DNA of 64,000 nucleotides from Blastopirellula marina (GCF_002967715.1 NZ_PUIA01000026.1:124001-188000), one strand, 5' to 3'. Positions 1 through 9,572 are shown, counted from the first letter of the stretch. The notes: generated by a model from the letters alone, not told the origin. Made by a program: numbers and translations.

Positions 1-463
1 CTTCGGCAAACTTCCCCCGGCGCCCCGTGCCGACTTGGGATGTCAGTCCCGAATCCCCCAAAAGGTCAACCGGAATCAGCGGCTGGATATCGGTCAAGCC
101 GATGCCCTTTGCCAGTTGAAAGTTAATCCCTTCGGCGCATGAATCAAAAGCCGTGTGCGGGCTGTAGACCGCAATGTTGTTCTGAATCAGCTTCAAGAGC
201 ATCTGCCCCACGGTGCTGTCCGTAGTAATCTGCTTGAGAGGGCGAAAGGGCATTGGGTGGTGCGTCACGATCAAATCGGCACCTGCCTCGACGGCTTCTT
301 CGACAACTTCCGGCGTGACTGTCAGGCAAGTCACGATGCCTTCGATAGACTGTTCCGAGTCCCCTACAAGCAGACCAACATTGTCCCACGATTCGGCCAA
401 CTGCCTGGGGGCGAATCGCTCTAAGAACTCGCAGACGCTCGTTAGATTTAGTTTTTCAGCCAC
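1..463 (-). CDS. Nif3-like dinuclear metal-centre protein (partial, C-terminus missing)
   Basis: The reading frame runs off the left edge, so only about 154 N-terminal residues are seen. They match the Nif3/YbgI (GTP cyclohydrolase I type 2-like) family: an early SWDNVGLLVGD segment, a VTHHP motif whose histidines are metal ligands in this family, and SPHTAFD further on. Nif3 proteins are cytoplasmic hexamers with a two-metal site, and their physiological reaction is still poorly defined. The start is placed at a GTG because a TAA lies in the same frame shortly upstream and there is no ATG between them. Family assignment is firm from the motifs; the exact role is unknown. Confidence 0.85.
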   Translation of the reverse strand, partial: MAEKLNLTSVCEFLERFAPRQLAESWDNVGLLVGDSEQSIEGIVTCLTVTPEVVEEAVEAGADLIVTHHPMPFRPLKQITTDSTVGQMLLKLIQNNIAVYSPHTAFDSCAEGINFQLAKGIGLTDIQPLIPVDLLGDSGLTSQVGTGRRGKFAE

Positions 464-509
464 GGGACGCTCTTGCCTGGATAGTTAAGGGAACAAACGG
501 ATCGACCCC

Positions 510-3176
510 TTAATCGTCAACTTCCACGCGGTGATTGAAAACCCGGGTACCGCCGATTTCTCGCAGTCTCAGCAGGATTGTACTTCCCTTCAGGTCTTCC
601 GCATCAGGAATCCGATAGACAATCGACGTACGCCCCAAGCCGAAGTTCATCACACGTTGACGCATTTGCCGGCGGCCTGTGGCATACAACAAACAGTCGA
701 ATGAAATGAGCTGCTCTTCCAGATTATGGATAGTCGCCTCGATAACCAGTTCACCAGTTTCTTTGTCGAATGACGCCGTTGATTCGACTTGCATCATGCC
801 GCTGCCGACAAGGATATCGCGATACACGCTGAACTCGAATTCCTTGTCCGCACTGACCTGAAAATCAATTCTTACCGGCTGAAGACCACTATCGGCATCC
901 GCCCGTAGCAAGACCTTGTAAGGGGACTTCAATTCGCCCCCGCGAGTCAGTTTGAATCGGAGGATGCCAGGGTTCACATTCCAGACGTCAGGAGCTACTA
1001 GCCGTGCCACCCCGCTGATCGCCGTGGGGAAGGTGTTCAGTACCGTCGCATCGATATGTTGGGTACGCCCAAAGTCGCTCTCTAGCTCAGACGGCGAGAA
1101 CTTAAATGCGAGTCGCATCTTGGCGACGCTGTCATTCAATCCAATCAGAAACTGTGGAATCGGTCCGACTGGAATGACTTGCTTGTTGCCCTCTTGCTGG
1201 GGCGAAACTTCGCGTCCCCACAAGTCAATGATTTTGACGTCGTCCCCGAGATACAACGTTTCGTTCGTCTCGCGCGAGTTCCACACGAGCATGACAGTAC
1301 GATTGCCCCGAGCAAACACATGATTATGACTTTTATTGGGTAACTGGATCGCCCCCAGGTATTCCGTTCCCGAAATCAGGCGAGCAGTCGTTCGCCATGG
1401 CAAGAGCAGTTCCGACGGCGAGCCGTTCTCGTTCATCAGACCGTATTCGCTATCGAACGGCTTGGAAATAAACGCGGCATCTGCTCGGTGAATCTTGGCG
1501 GCCACCATCTTTTCAACCAGATCGCGTGCGCGTTCCTCCGTGGTGTACTTAGAGCGAGGCAAAGGATAGATCGTGGCGAAACGCGTGGTCTTGCCTTGCG
1601 ACTTATCGAGATAGATGCCAAGCTCGTCCTTAGTCATCGGCAACAAGTCGTCCAAGCTTCCGCTCGGAGGCAGAATGGAGTAGGCGAGAAAGCCGTAGGG
1701 AGCATCTCTTCCCTCAGGCGTTTCGGCCATCCATCGCCACGGAATCCCCAGTTCAATGTCTTGGCCGCTGGTACGAAGTTCCTGGCGAATTTGCCGAAGC
1801 TTGTCCTGCAGGTTCGTATAGCCGACAAAGCTCACGTCGTCATCGGCACCCAACTGCCAATAATGTACGGTGAGCGAAAGCCGCGTGAGAATCGGCTCGA
1901 CGTAGGGTCGCCAGAGCAAAGGTTCAGCAAAGACATTTGCCACCAACATTGTTTCCTGTTCGCCGAACAAGTTTCGGATGTCAGCCGGTGGTTTATCAAT
2001 CACCGCCACCACGTTGATATTGTGTTTATTCAAACGCTCGGCAAAGCGGGCAATGTTGTTAGCCCGCTCAAAGTCGTCATCGTTATACCACACGGGAAAT
2101 TTCACCCAGTTCACACCGGCGGTAACCAGAAGATCAAACATCCGCTGAAAGTCGAGCGGCTGTTCACCATCAGGAAGTGACCAACCGAACTCGCCTTTTT
2201 CTGGTACCGTATCGTGAGAAACGACGGCGACCGTCATCACGCGGCGATGCATGAGTCCTGAACTACCCATCATTGTAGCGCGAATTTCGTAGTATCCGTT
2301 CTGGTCGATGGGGGGCTCCCACTCGATGTCGCCTGCGTAGCCGACATCCCAATTCTCGTCCTGGTATGCCTTCTTACCGAACAGCTCCGATATTTTTTCC
2401 GTCTTGCGTGCTACAACCTTCCCTTCCAGCTTGCTCTCTTGCCGCGCAAGGGATTGACGGCCAACGTCTACGAGTTCAAAGATCACCGTTGGATCGCGTT
2501 CCAGAATTCCAGAAACATTGCACTTCACTTTGATCTTTTCGTCGTCATGGTAAACGCTGCCGCCATCGGCCGTCTCCAATGTCATCTTCGGGAGACGAGC
2601 AAACCACAGATCGTCGAAGTGGACATTTCCCGTCAGATCCTCATCAACCTCTCCTTGTGGTCCTACGTGCAGTCCGATCACGGCCAGGTCGAGGTTGGTG
2701 TTCTTTGGGGCAATCGGTCCGATTCGGACTTTCACCCAGCCACCAGTCTCCTTGAACTTTTCCGAATAGTACGTCTCGACTGGTTGCTGTTTGTCATTGA
2801 AGAAGGTGAGCGAAATGTAAGCCTTGTCGAATTCGAGCCCCTCGGTTTTGATTTGCCCTTCGAGCACGTAACTGAAGATATCCCGCACGGCGATGGGGGG
2901 GCTATAAGCCGTGGCTGCACCTCCATCGAGTCGGATATTCAGTGAACGGTCCTTACTGACCGCATCCTGATCGGTGATTTCCACATCCACATAGCGTGGA
3001 TAACCCGGACCAGACCGGCGAGTCCATTGATCGGGCCACAGATCGTAATTGAGATCGGTATCTTCTTCAAAATCACACTGAAACAGCTCGATCGCCTCGG
3101 GATGACGCTCTTCGATGGGCGCATCCTTCCAGCCTGCGGCCAGAACCATCAGAGGTATTAAAGCGAACGACATCAT
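510..3176 (-). CDS. Large secreted protein with a glycoside-hydrolase-like barrel region
   Basis: The protein has about 888 residues. A short hydrophobic N-terminus (MSFALIPLMVLAAG) suggests export. The first 200 residues look like a beta-sandwich/carbohydrate-binding module (FDDLWFARL near its end). The middle (about 340-620) has the alternating pattern of a TIM barrel: GEFGWSLPDG, GVNWVKFPVWY, INVVAVIDKP, HYWQLGADDD. The last third looks like beta-sandwich domains. The pattern recalls cellulase or beta-galactosidase clan barrels, but I cannot identify the catalytic acid pair, so no enzyme activity is assigned. The longer frame begins at a TTG 18 bp upstream; the ATG at 3176 (or 3173) places the hydrophobic segment at the true N-terminus. 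It is probably a planctomycete-specific surface or secreted protein. Confidence 0.7.
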   Translation of the reverse strand: MMSFALIPLMVLAAGWKDAPIEERHPEAIELFQCDFEEDTDLNYDLWPDQWTRRSGPGYPRYVDVEITDQDAVSKDRSLNIRLDGGAATAYSPPIAVRDIFSYVLEGQIKTEGLEFDKAYISLTFFNDKQQPVETYYSEKFKETGGWVKVRIGPIAPKNTNLDLAVIGLHVGPQGEVDEDLTGNVHFDDLWFARLPKMTLETADGGSVYHDDEKIKVKCNVSGILERDPTVIFELVDVGRQSLARQESKLEGKVVARKTEKISELFGKKAYQDENWDVGYAGDIEWEPPIDQNGYYEIRATMMGSSGLMHRRVMTVAVVSHDTVPEKGEFGWSLPDGEQPLDFQRMFDLLVTAGVNWVKFPVWYNDDDFERANNIARFAERLNKHNINVVAVIDKPPADIRNLFGEQETMLVANVFAEPLLWRPYVEPILTRLSLTVHYWQLGADDDVSFVGYTNLQDKLRQIRQELRTSGQDIELGIPWRWMAETPEGRDAPYGFLAYSILPPSGSLDDLLPMTKDELGIYLDKSQGKTTRFATIYPLPRSKYTTEERARDLVEKMVAAKIHRADAAFISKPFDSEYGLMNENGSPSELLLPWRTTARLISGTEYLGAIQLPNKSHNHVFARGNRTVMLVWNSRETNETLYLGDDVKIIDLWGREVSPQQEGNKQVIPVGPIPQFLIGLNDSVAKMRLAFKFSPSELESDFGRTQHIDATVLNTFPTAISGVARLVAPDVWNVNPGILRFKLTRGGELKSPYKVLLRADADSGLQPVRIDFQVSADKEFEFSVYRDILVGSGMMQVESTASFDKETGELVIEATIHNLEEQLISFDCLLYATGRRQMRQRVMNFGLGRTSIVYRIPDAEDLKGSTILLRLREIGGTRVFNHRVEVDD

Positions 3177-3380
3177 CGGCGAAGTGCCAGGCAAGTGGTT
3201 TCAGCGAATATTATCCCGCGCATAACCGAGCGCAGTCCGCTAAACTCTTGCTCATCAATAAGTGATCGCTGGCACACCTTGCGAAAACTACGATTCACCA
3301 TCACGATAAAAACCATACAACCGTCATAATCATCACGTTGAATCGTTCCGTTCCCTGTTTATCTCAGCCAATAACTGTCC

Positions 3381-4166
3381 ATGATTCCACTGAGCGTCCA
3401 ACTTCGCAGTCTTCGACAACCTCTGCGCAAGGCCCTGCAAACGGCTGGCGAATTGAAAGCCAATGCTGTCGAAATCGACCTCCGCAACGAAGTTCGCCCG
3501 GAGGAACTCACCCAGACCGGGATCCGCCATCTCAAAAAGATGCTGGCGGACTACAACCTGAAAATTGCCTCGGTCAGCTTTCCGACCCGTCGCGGTTACA
3601 ACGTCCTGGACGATCTCGATCGACGCGTCGCCGCCACCAAGGCCGCAATGACTTCCGCCTATGACCTGGGTGCTAAGGTGCTGGTCAATCATATCGGAGG
3701 CATCGACCCCGAGATCTCGGCCGAGAGCAACTCTCGACTGCTGGAGGTCCTGCACGATCTGGCACGCCATGCGGATATCTGCGGCGTGACTTTTGCCACC
3801 AAGACCGGACAGGTCGACGGCACTGCCATGAAACAGTTCCTGGACCAACTTCCTGAAGGTTCGATCGGAGTCGACTTTGACCCCGGAGCCCTCATCATCA
3901 ATGGCTTCTCGGCCGACGAATCGTATCAGGCTCTTGCCAAGTATGTCGTCAATGTCCGCGGCAAGGATGGCGTGAAAGACTTGGCTCGAGGGCGAGGCAT
4001 TGAGGTCCCGATCGGGCGAGGCACGGTCGATTTCGCGATGTTGATCGCCTCTCTCGAGGAAGCCCGTTACCGCGGCTTTATCTGCGTCGAACGCGAACAT
4101 CCCGAGTATCCCGTGCAGGAAGTCTCTGACGGGCTCGAATACCTGCGAAACATTCAGATCCCCTGA
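3381..4166 (+). CDS. Sugar phosphate isomerase/epimerase-like TIM barrel protein
   Basis: The 261-residue protein fits the xylose isomerase-like/AP endonuclease 2 TIM-barrel superfamily. It opens with LSVQLRSLRQPLRKAL and NAVEIDLRNEV, has VLVNHIGGI at strand 4, SIGVDFDPGALI in the middle, VRGKDG near a metal-site strand and FICVEREHPEYP at the end. The acidic and histidine residues at the strand ends match those that bind a divalent metal in this family. The substrate cannot be read from the sequence. It precedes a small secreted protein on the same strand by 78 bp. Superfamily membership is likely; whether it acts on a sugar phosphate or an inositol is unknown. Confidence 0.8.
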   Translation: MIPLSVQLRSLRQPLRKALQTAGELKANAVEIDLRNEVRPEELTQTGIRHLKKMLADYNLKIASVSFPTRRGYNVLDDLDRRVAATKAAMTSAYDLGAKVLVNHIGGIDPEISAESNSRLLEVLHDLARHADICGVTFATKTGQVDGTAMKQFLDQLPEGSIGVDFDPGALIINGFSADESYQALAKYVVNVRGKDGVKDLARGRGIEVPIGRGTVDFAMLIASLEEARYRGFICVEREHPEYPVQEVSDGLEYLRNIQIP

Positions 4167-4244
4167 TCTTGTTTGGCGGACGTCTCAGATAACGCTACGA
4201 TTAACCGTATCGAATCCTCGTTCGCCCCACTTCGGAGATGTCCT

Positions 4245-4736
4245 ATGTCGCGTCTTGCCTGCCTGTCGCTACTCATTGCCGTGGTTCTTAGCCCAACCCT
4301 TTTTGCCCAGGAAGAGAATACGCCGAAGGAGAGTGACGTCCAAGCCAAGCGTTACGCACTGTTCGAGAAACGGCTCAACAATGTTGCGTTGATCGGCTCG
4401 TTTACCATTTCCGGTAAAGAAGATCAGGCACCTAAACCGGAACGCTACGAAATCAAAAGCGTTCGCAAGCTGGAAGAAGGAGATATCTGGCTGATCAATG
4501 CTCGGATTAAGTATGGGGACAAAGACGCTCAACTTCCGTTGCCATTGGAAGTGAAGTGGGCCGGAATGACGCCGGTTATCTCGCTCGACAAGACAACCAT
4601 CCCTGGCATGGGGACGTTCAGTGCGCACGTTATCATTGAAGAAGACAAGTACGCAGGCACCTGGACTCACGGCGAAGTAGGCGGAGCACTATTTGGTCGC
4701 ATTGAAAAGCTCAGCAGTGAGTCCGACGCCCCCTAA
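4245..4736 (+). CDS. Small secreted protein of unknown function
   Basis: The 163-residue protein has a clear signal peptide (MSRLACLSLLIAVVLS followed by PTLFAQE). The mature part is a compact, probably beta-rich domain with LEEGDIWLINARIKYGDKD and a repeated glycine/threonine pattern toward the end. I do not recognise a named family. The start is the ATG at 4245, which has a GGAG ribosome-binding site about eight bases upstream; an in-frame TTG at 4173 would bury the signal peptide behind 24 residues. The stop overlaps the stop of convergent rsmE by four bases. Confidence 0.75.
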   Translation: MSRLACLSLLIAVVLSPTLFAQEENTPKESDVQAKRYALFEKRLNNVALIGSFTISGKEDQAPKPERYEIKSVRKLEEGDIWLINARIKYGDKDAQLPLPLEVKWAGMTPVISLDKTTIPGMGTFSAHVIIEEDKYAGTWTHGEVGGALFGRIEKLSSESDAP

Positions 4737-5437
4737 GGCCTCGGTAAAGCCGTCACCAGCGTCGCCATTGCCAGTGCTGCTGTCTCGACACGCAGAATTC
4801 GCGGTCCGAGACTGACAACCTGGCAACCATGTTCGGCGGCTGCTGCGACCTCTTCATCGGTGAAGCCCCCTTCGGGACCGATGATCGCCAAGACTTCACT
4901 TGCCGGCAAAATTGCATCGTGATGTATTGTTTCACCACTGGGGTGAAGCAGGAAGGAAGCTGCTGGTCTCGAGACCAACAACTCTGCCAACGATTGCCCC
5001 TCTTCGACGACCATCAGGTGATTTCTTTCACACTGTTTACTGGCTTCGATCACCGCGCGTCGGAGCCGTTCGATGGCCTTCTCGACCGGCTGGGCGACAC
5101 CTCGTTTGGTAAGTAGTGGAATCAATCGAGCCACCCCCAGTTCGACACACTTCTCGACCAGCCAGCGCTGACGATCTCCCTTCGGAAGCGCAACGGCCAG
5201 GGTCAAATGACGTGCCGCTTCACGCGAAACCTCAGCTTGGTTTCTAACCGTTCCGACAACCTTTTTCTTGCCGACGGTAGTTAGCTCGATCTGATATTCG
5301 ATTCCCCTGCCGTCAAAACCAATAACGATATCACCTGCATTGGCCCGCATGACTTTGGCCAGGTGCTGCGATTCGGCTTCATCGAAGGTAACTTCCGCGG
5401 CCGTCGGTGGATGCTCGATAAAAAAACGTTCTGACAT
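4733..5437 (-). CDS. rsmE: 16S rRNA (uracil-1498-N3) methyltransferase RsmE
   Basis: RsmE uses S-adenosylmethionine to methylate N3 of U1498 in helix 44 of 16S rRNA, at the ribosomal decoding region. The 234-residue protein has the usual family length and order: an N-terminal PUA-like RNA-binding part, then a SPOUT knot domain. Visible motifs are KGDR followed by LVEKCVELGV, EASKQCERN, IGPEGGFTDEEV and LGPRILRVETA, the last two forming the cofactor-binding knot. The start at MSERFFIEH is chosen over a longer frame because it gives the standard N-terminus. It is convergent with the preceding secreted-protein gene. Confidence 0.95.
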   Translation of the reverse strand: MSERFFIEHPPTAAEVTFDEAESQHLAKVMRANAGDIVIGFDGRGIEYQIELTTVGKKKVVGTVRNQAEVSREAARHLTLAVALPKGDRQRWLVEKCVELGVARLIPLLTKRGVAQPVEKAIERLRRAVIEASKQCERNHLMVVEEGQSLAELLVSRPAASFLLHPSGETIHHDAILPASEVLAIIGPEGGFTDEEVAAAAEHGCQVVSLGPRILRVETAALAMATLVTALPRP

Positions 5438-5580
5438 TGCGGGTTTGCGTGAGCGAGGATCAGGAATGCATGAAGACTGCGGGCGGATTCTACCGAAACA
5501 ATCCCAAGGCAGGAATGCCCTGCGCGTTGGTGCTAGCATCGACGCGAACAGCTAGCAGCCCTCAATTGATTGTCGCCCGT

Positions 5581-6318
5581 ATGAGTCCATTTTTCGAGAG
5601 CCCAGCTTACCTGGAAGCCGTCGCACGACTGGAGTACGCTCTGGCGCGCCGCGATCGCGTGGCGGTACTGACCGGGCCTCTGGGAAGTGGCAAATCGTCG
5701 CTCCTCGAAAAGTGGACCACCAAGCTTCGCCGCGACGGATCGATCGTCCCCTATTTGCAGACTCCTGGGACGTTCGAGCAAGACTTCCTGTGGGAACTTG
5801 CCATCCAGCTAAAAGCCGATGTTGGTTTGGCTACGACACCAACGGAGCTATGGTTCCGGATCCGCGAACAGTTAACGACTTACGCACTCGAAGAACGCTC
5901 GGTCGTGATCGTGGTTGACCATGTGGAAGAAATGGCCCAGGAAACAGCGGATATTTTGCTGACCTTGGCTCGCTTGCACTGCGGTTCAACGGCTGGCGGT
6001 TCGCTAATCTTGTCGGTCGATAGCGCGAAACTCCGCTCGTTTGACGTGCGGCTTTTGAAGATGGCCGATCTGAAGATCGAACTCGAAGCATGGACCTGCG
6101 AAGACGTCGCTCACTTCACACGAACCTATCAGGCCGCTTTCCCGAACTCTCCCCTTACGCTTGACGAAGCCACAATTCAGGCAGTCTCGCAGCATTCGGA
6201 AGGGCTACCACGGGTTATATCGCAGATTCTTGATCTCTCGCGACTTGCTCTCGAAGCGAGTGAGTCCCAATCGGTATCGCCAGAGACGGTCGAGGCAATT
6301 CGCGAAGAACTTCTTTGA
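5581..6318 (+). CDS. AAA+ ATPase of the ExeA/MshM type
   Basis: The 245-residue P-loop ATPase opens with SPFFESPAYLEAVARLEYAL, which resembles the N-terminus of ExeA/GspA-like and TniB-like ATPases. Walker A is GPLGSGKS, Walker B is VVIVVDHVE, and HSEGLPRVISQI is typical of the C-terminal part. ExeA-type ATPases usually work with secretion or pilus machinery; here no partner gene is adjacent. The ATG at 5581 was preferred to longer in-frame starts that overlap the rsmE promoter region and add low-complexity sequence. The process it powers is unknown; the pseudopilin cluster at 36-42 kb is one possible partner but is far away. Confidence 0.8.
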   Translation: MSPFFESPAYLEAVARLEYALARRDRVAVLTGPLGSGKSSLLEKWTTKLRRDGSIVPYLQTPGTFEQDFLWELAIQLKADVGLATTPTELWFRIREQLTTYALEERSVVIVVDHVEEMAQETADILLTLARLHCGSTAGGSLILSVDSAKLRSFDVRLLKMADLKIELEAWTCEDVAHFTRTYQAAFPNSPLTLDEATIQAVSQHSEGLPRVISQILDLSRLALEASESQSVSPETVEAIREELL

Positions 6319-6484
6319 TTCCCTGGGGCGTTCAACACTAGCCCTGGCTCCTAAAGCCTTTGCCTGTACTCACTTTACGTAGGCTCCTTGCCGAAACTCC
6401 CCCCACAACTGGCCTGGAATCCAGGGCGTATTCGGCTAAGATTGGGAGATTACCTACGTAGAAAATTCTTACCGGTTTAACTCT

Positions 6485-7099
6485 ATGTCGAATGATGCCG
6501 GGTCTGCTTCCCCAGCAGCGGACCAAGATCCTTTCGCCCCTATCCCAGTGGATCTGAAGAACCCCACGACCGCCATCTTCCTGGCATGGTTAATCCCCGG
6601 CGCGGGACACCTTTATCAGGGTCGCCGCGGTAAGGGGATTTTGTTCTTGGTTTGCATTCTTTCGATCTACTTCCTAGGCCTGTCGATGGGCGGAGGCCGG
6701 GTTGTTTACGCAAAATGGGACAATGAAGAAAAGCGACTTCCCTTGATCTGCCAGCTGGGCGTTGGTCTTCCCACGCTTCCGGCGTTGGCCCAATCGCTTC
6801 TCGTCCGCCAGAAAATGGATCCAATCGAGATCGCCGGCGTCCGCTTCATGGCACCACCGATCGATGGCGAAATGGCCGAGCTACATCGTACATACGGCTA
6901 CCTGTTTGAGATGGGTACCCTGTACACAATGATCGCAGGGCTACTGAACGTGCTGGTGATTTACGACGCCGGAGCAGGGCCTGTGTGGATGGTGCCTGAT
7001 TCGGAAAGAAAGAAGAGAGCCAAGGACGAAGACGAAGACGATAAGTCCGAGCCTGGTGTGAAGAAATCCGAGTCGAAAGAAAGCTCCGCGTCCGCCTAA
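6485..7099 (+). CDS. DUF6677-like membrane protein
   Basis: The 204-residue protein has a short polar N-terminus and then a segment resembling the TM2/DUF6677 type (NPTTAIFLAWLIPGAGHLYQ followed by GRRGKGILFLV). Another hydrophobic stretch lies near residues 140-160 (LYTMIAGLLNVLVIYDAG). The tail after residue 175 is highly charged and probably disordered (KDEDEDDKSE). The GAGHLYQG motif is characteristic of small planctomycete membrane proteins of unknown function. It sits 27 bp upstream of another small membrane protein and is probably co-transcribed with it. Confidence 0.75.
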   Translation: MSNDAGSASPAADQDPFAPIPVDLKNPTTAIFLAWLIPGAGHLYQGRRGKGILFLVCILSIYFLGLSMGGGRVVYAKWDNEEKRLPLICQLGVGLPTLPALAQSLLVRQKMDPIEIAGVRFMAPPIDGEMAELHRTYGYLFEMGTLYTMIAGLLNVLVIYDAGAGPVWMVPDSERKKRAKDEDEDDKSEPGVKKSESKESSASA

Positions 7100-7126
7100 A
7101 ACGCCTACCGCAAGAGAGTGTCACCC

Positions 7127-7339
7127 ATGTTCGATCTCATCCTGTTTGCCATGTTTCCAGGCGCTCGGATGCTGCTTTACGCCTTCCCTTTGATTGTGGT
7201 GGTGAGCCTCGTTTATGGTGCCACACGCCACGAATTGTGGCCGGCCATTCTGAAGCATGCCTGGGACACCGCCGTGTGGATCCTTGGTTTTATGGGGGTG
7301 GTATTTGTGGTGATTCTTCTGGCAGGCTGGTCTCTGTAG
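7127..7339 (+). CDS. Small two-helix membrane protein
   Basis: The 70-residue protein has two predicted transmembrane helices (ARMLLYAFPLIVVVSLVYGA and ILGFMGVVFVVILLAGW) joined by a short polar loop. No family is recognised. The ATG at 7127 follows an AAGAGAG purine-rich stretch at suitable distance; an in-frame GTG at 7118 would add three residues. It follows the DUF6677-like gene by 27 bp. Its last 50 bases overlap the 3' end of the convergent penicillin-acylase gene. Confidence 0.65.
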   Translation: MFDLILFAMFPGARMLLYAFPLIVVVSLVYGATRHELWPAILKHAWDTAVWILGFMGVVFVVILLAGWSL

Positions 7340-9572
7340 GTTTCCACCTGGGAGCAAGCTTCTTGTATTCCCCATCCATCCAAAGCGGCACGTCGCTCTT
7401 GTAGTACCAAGAGAAGCGACTTTCACATGGCCCGCCCGGCAAATTTGTCCAGGCTTCGTCCGTATTCATATCGGTGACGAAGTGGTAACTAGGTGCAAAG
7501 GTCGACTCGCGAGTCGCCGTTTGCAATACGTGCCCCTGGAACACCGTCGCATGGCACCCAGGCATCGGATACCTGGGACTATCAAATCCCAGCAATCGTC
7601 CTACCTGACCGCCGCCAAAGAAACGATCGGTGAAGTGAAAGTTATTGAATTCGCCCCAGTTCATTTCTGGTTCTAACAAAGCCTTCTCGCCAGCCGTACG
7701 AATCATCTCTCCCTTGTCACGCGTCTGCCACCAGAGAGAAGTCTCCTTCTTCAGTATCTGGTCGCAAGCCGCGATAATCATGCTCGAAAACCCCGCGCGT
7801 GTGACCAGATACAACGTGCGCCGCGGCCCCATTCCTCGTTCATGGCCGAAGATCTCCAGTAGCGTGTTTCGATAGAATCGCTGAAATAAAACCGCTTCGG
7901 TGCTATCGGGTTCATACCGGTAGTCCCAACCAGCCAACTTTTCTTTGAGCGTGTCGGATGCGTAAGGCAGCAAAATCGGAAGGATCTCACGTGCCTGAAT
8001 ACTCAACAGATCGTATTGCAGCGTCTGCATTTCTTCTGGGGTGATTTCACTCAGTTCCTCTAATCGTTCGACAATCCGCCGCTTCCGATAGTCAGGCAAC
8101 GTCTGGCTGACAAACTGCGGCTTGCCCGGCTCATTAATGTTTTCATTTGCCGTAGCGATAAAGCCGCACTCCGGATTGTAGATGCGCGGCAACTTATCCG
8201 TGGCAATCGCGCCTTGCCAGTGATTGCGAGCATCCCACGCCGCTACGGGACCAAGGCCAGACACCTCGTTCCGGCGACGGGGGAATCGTCCGTTGCCTTG
8301 CATGCCGATGTTGCCGTAAATGTCGCTGACCACCCAGCAAAGTGTCGGCTGAGGACACTCCCTGGCAACATCCAATGCCTCCGCGGCATTTCCGGCCTGC
8401 AGCATATCGAGCCACGAGGCGATCGCCATACCAGAGTGCGGAAATGATCCGGTCCACGCCAATGAGAAATAGTACCCATCGCCAAACTTCTCTGGATCGA
8501 CCTCCAGGGCACCTTGCGGGTTCTCGAACACACGCATCGTTTCCGGTGGCTTACCCTTGCAACCGATCGCCTCTTCACGAATCTGATAGTCAATCCAATC
8601 GTCTTCGCGACGGTACTGCCAGTTTCCATCTTTCGACTTGCGAACATCTTCAATGAAGAAATCGGTCGTATCTCCTTTCATGTAGGTGACACCCCAACTG
8701 ACCTTCTTCGTGCGTCCTACGGCAAACAACGGGCAGCCTGGCAGCGTTGCTCCGATTGCGTAGTTTCCGTTCCATTTCAGTACCGCTTCGTACCAGATCG
8801 CCGGTAGACGATTGGTTTCTAAATGCGGATCGGAGCAGAGCAGGGGACCTCCACTTTTCGACTTGGAGGGCCCGACGACCCAAGCATTGCTTCCAGCCAA
8901 ACGCGGCAGATCCATCAACACTTCCAGTGCTTCGTCCGACATGCGGCGCACGTGATGAACTTTCTGCACCAGATCGAAATCGACGTGTTCTAACCGGCCA
9001 GGAAAGAGCTCCCGTAGCGCCGCCTCATCACCGCGGGCCTGGATAAGCTCGATAACAATCCGCTCGTTTTCTAGCTGGCTAACCGCCAAGCCACCAAAGC
9101 TGAGCAAGTTGCCAATGTACAAAACGGAAACAGGCTCCCAGGGACTGGCCTCAAACCCGATGGCCCACATCGGCAAAGTATGCCCCACAGCTTTCATCGC
9201 GTCGTTCACGCCAGAGCAGTAATGCTGGACCTGTCTCTGCGTTTCTTCGGGCCAATAGTCACGCTCTCGTGGCTGATTTCGGTGCAGTCCAACACGACGA
9301 AAAAAACGATCGGTCTCCAATAACTCGTCACGGGCCGCAATCGTTTCCGCTGCCTGCCCCGAGGCGATTGCCCGGGCAAAAAGAATCTGCGTTAGCCGAT
9401 CAGTGGCATGCATATACCCCAGGCCGTACAGGGCGTCATCGAGGGTCTTGGCGCTTACATGGGGTACGCCCGCATCGTCACGCTCAATCGAAATATCTCT
9501 CGCTAAACGGGGGAATTCCATTCGTTCTCGATCCGTTTCAACTGGCCCAGCCGCTGATCGCGAAAAGTTCAT
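7290..9572 (-). CDS. Penicillin acylase family protein (Ntn hydrolase)
   Basis: The 760-residue protein belongs to the penicillin/AHL acylase family of N-terminal nucleophile hydrolases, which cleave amide bonds after autocatalytic removal of a spacer. The new N-terminal serine would be Ser228 in LAGSNAWVVGP, followed by the expected CSDPHL and IWYEAVLKW. VPHVSAKTLDDALYGLGYMH at the N-terminus is the usual alpha-chain start. No signal peptide is visible, which is unusual since most relatives are periplasmic; an upstream start cannot be excluded. Its natural substrate is unknown. It is transcribed divergently from the sugar ABC transporter. Confidence 0.88.
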   Translation of the reverse strand: MNFSRSAAGPVETDRERMEFPRLARDISIERDDAGVPHVSAKTLDDALYGLGYMHATDRLTQILFARAIASGQAAETIAARDELLETDRFFRRVGLHRNQPRERDYWPEETQRQVQHYCSGVNDAMKAVGHTLPMWAIGFEASPWEPVSVLYIGNLLSFGGLAVSQLENERIVIELIQARGDEAALRELFPGRLEHVDFDLVQKVHHVRRMSDEALEVLMDLPRLAGSNAWVVGPSKSKSGGPLLCSDPHLETNRLPAIWYEAVLKWNGNYAIGATLPGCPLFAVGRTKKVSWGVTYMKGDTTDFFIEDVRKSKDGNWQYRREDDWIDYQIREEAIGCKGKPPETMRVFENPQGALEVDPEKFGDGYYFSLAWTGSFPHSGMAIASWLDMLQAGNAAEALDVARECPQPTLCWVVSDIYGNIGMQGNGRFPRRRNEVSGLGPVAAWDARNHWQGAIATDKLPRIYNPECGFIATANENINEPGKPQFVSQTLPDYRKRRIVERLEELSEITPEEMQTLQYDLLSIQAREILPILLPYASDTLKEKLAGWDYRYEPDSTEAVLFQRFYRNTLLEIFGHERGMGPRRTLYLVTRAGFSSMIIAACDQILKKETSLWWQTRDKGEMIRTAGEKALLEPEMNWGEFNNFHFTDRFFGGGQVGRLLGFDSPRYPMPGCHATVFQGHVLQTATRESTFAPSYHFVTDMNTDEAWTNLPGGPCESRFSWYYKSDVPLWMDGEYKKLAPRWKPTETSLPEESPQIPPP

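Noticed and set aside
1488-2180. Plus-strand frame of 230 codons
   Set aside because: Antisense to the large secreted protein and without a recognisable domain or ribosome-binding site.
4935-4965. Stretch resembling the conserved loop of 4.5S SRP RNA
   Set aside because: It lies inside the rsmE coding sequence and lacks the flanking pairing.
7338-7352. Copy of the first 12 bases of the shared ribosomal leader core
   Set aside because: It lies within coding DNA of the penicillin-acylase gene, without the hairpin or -10 box; chance match.
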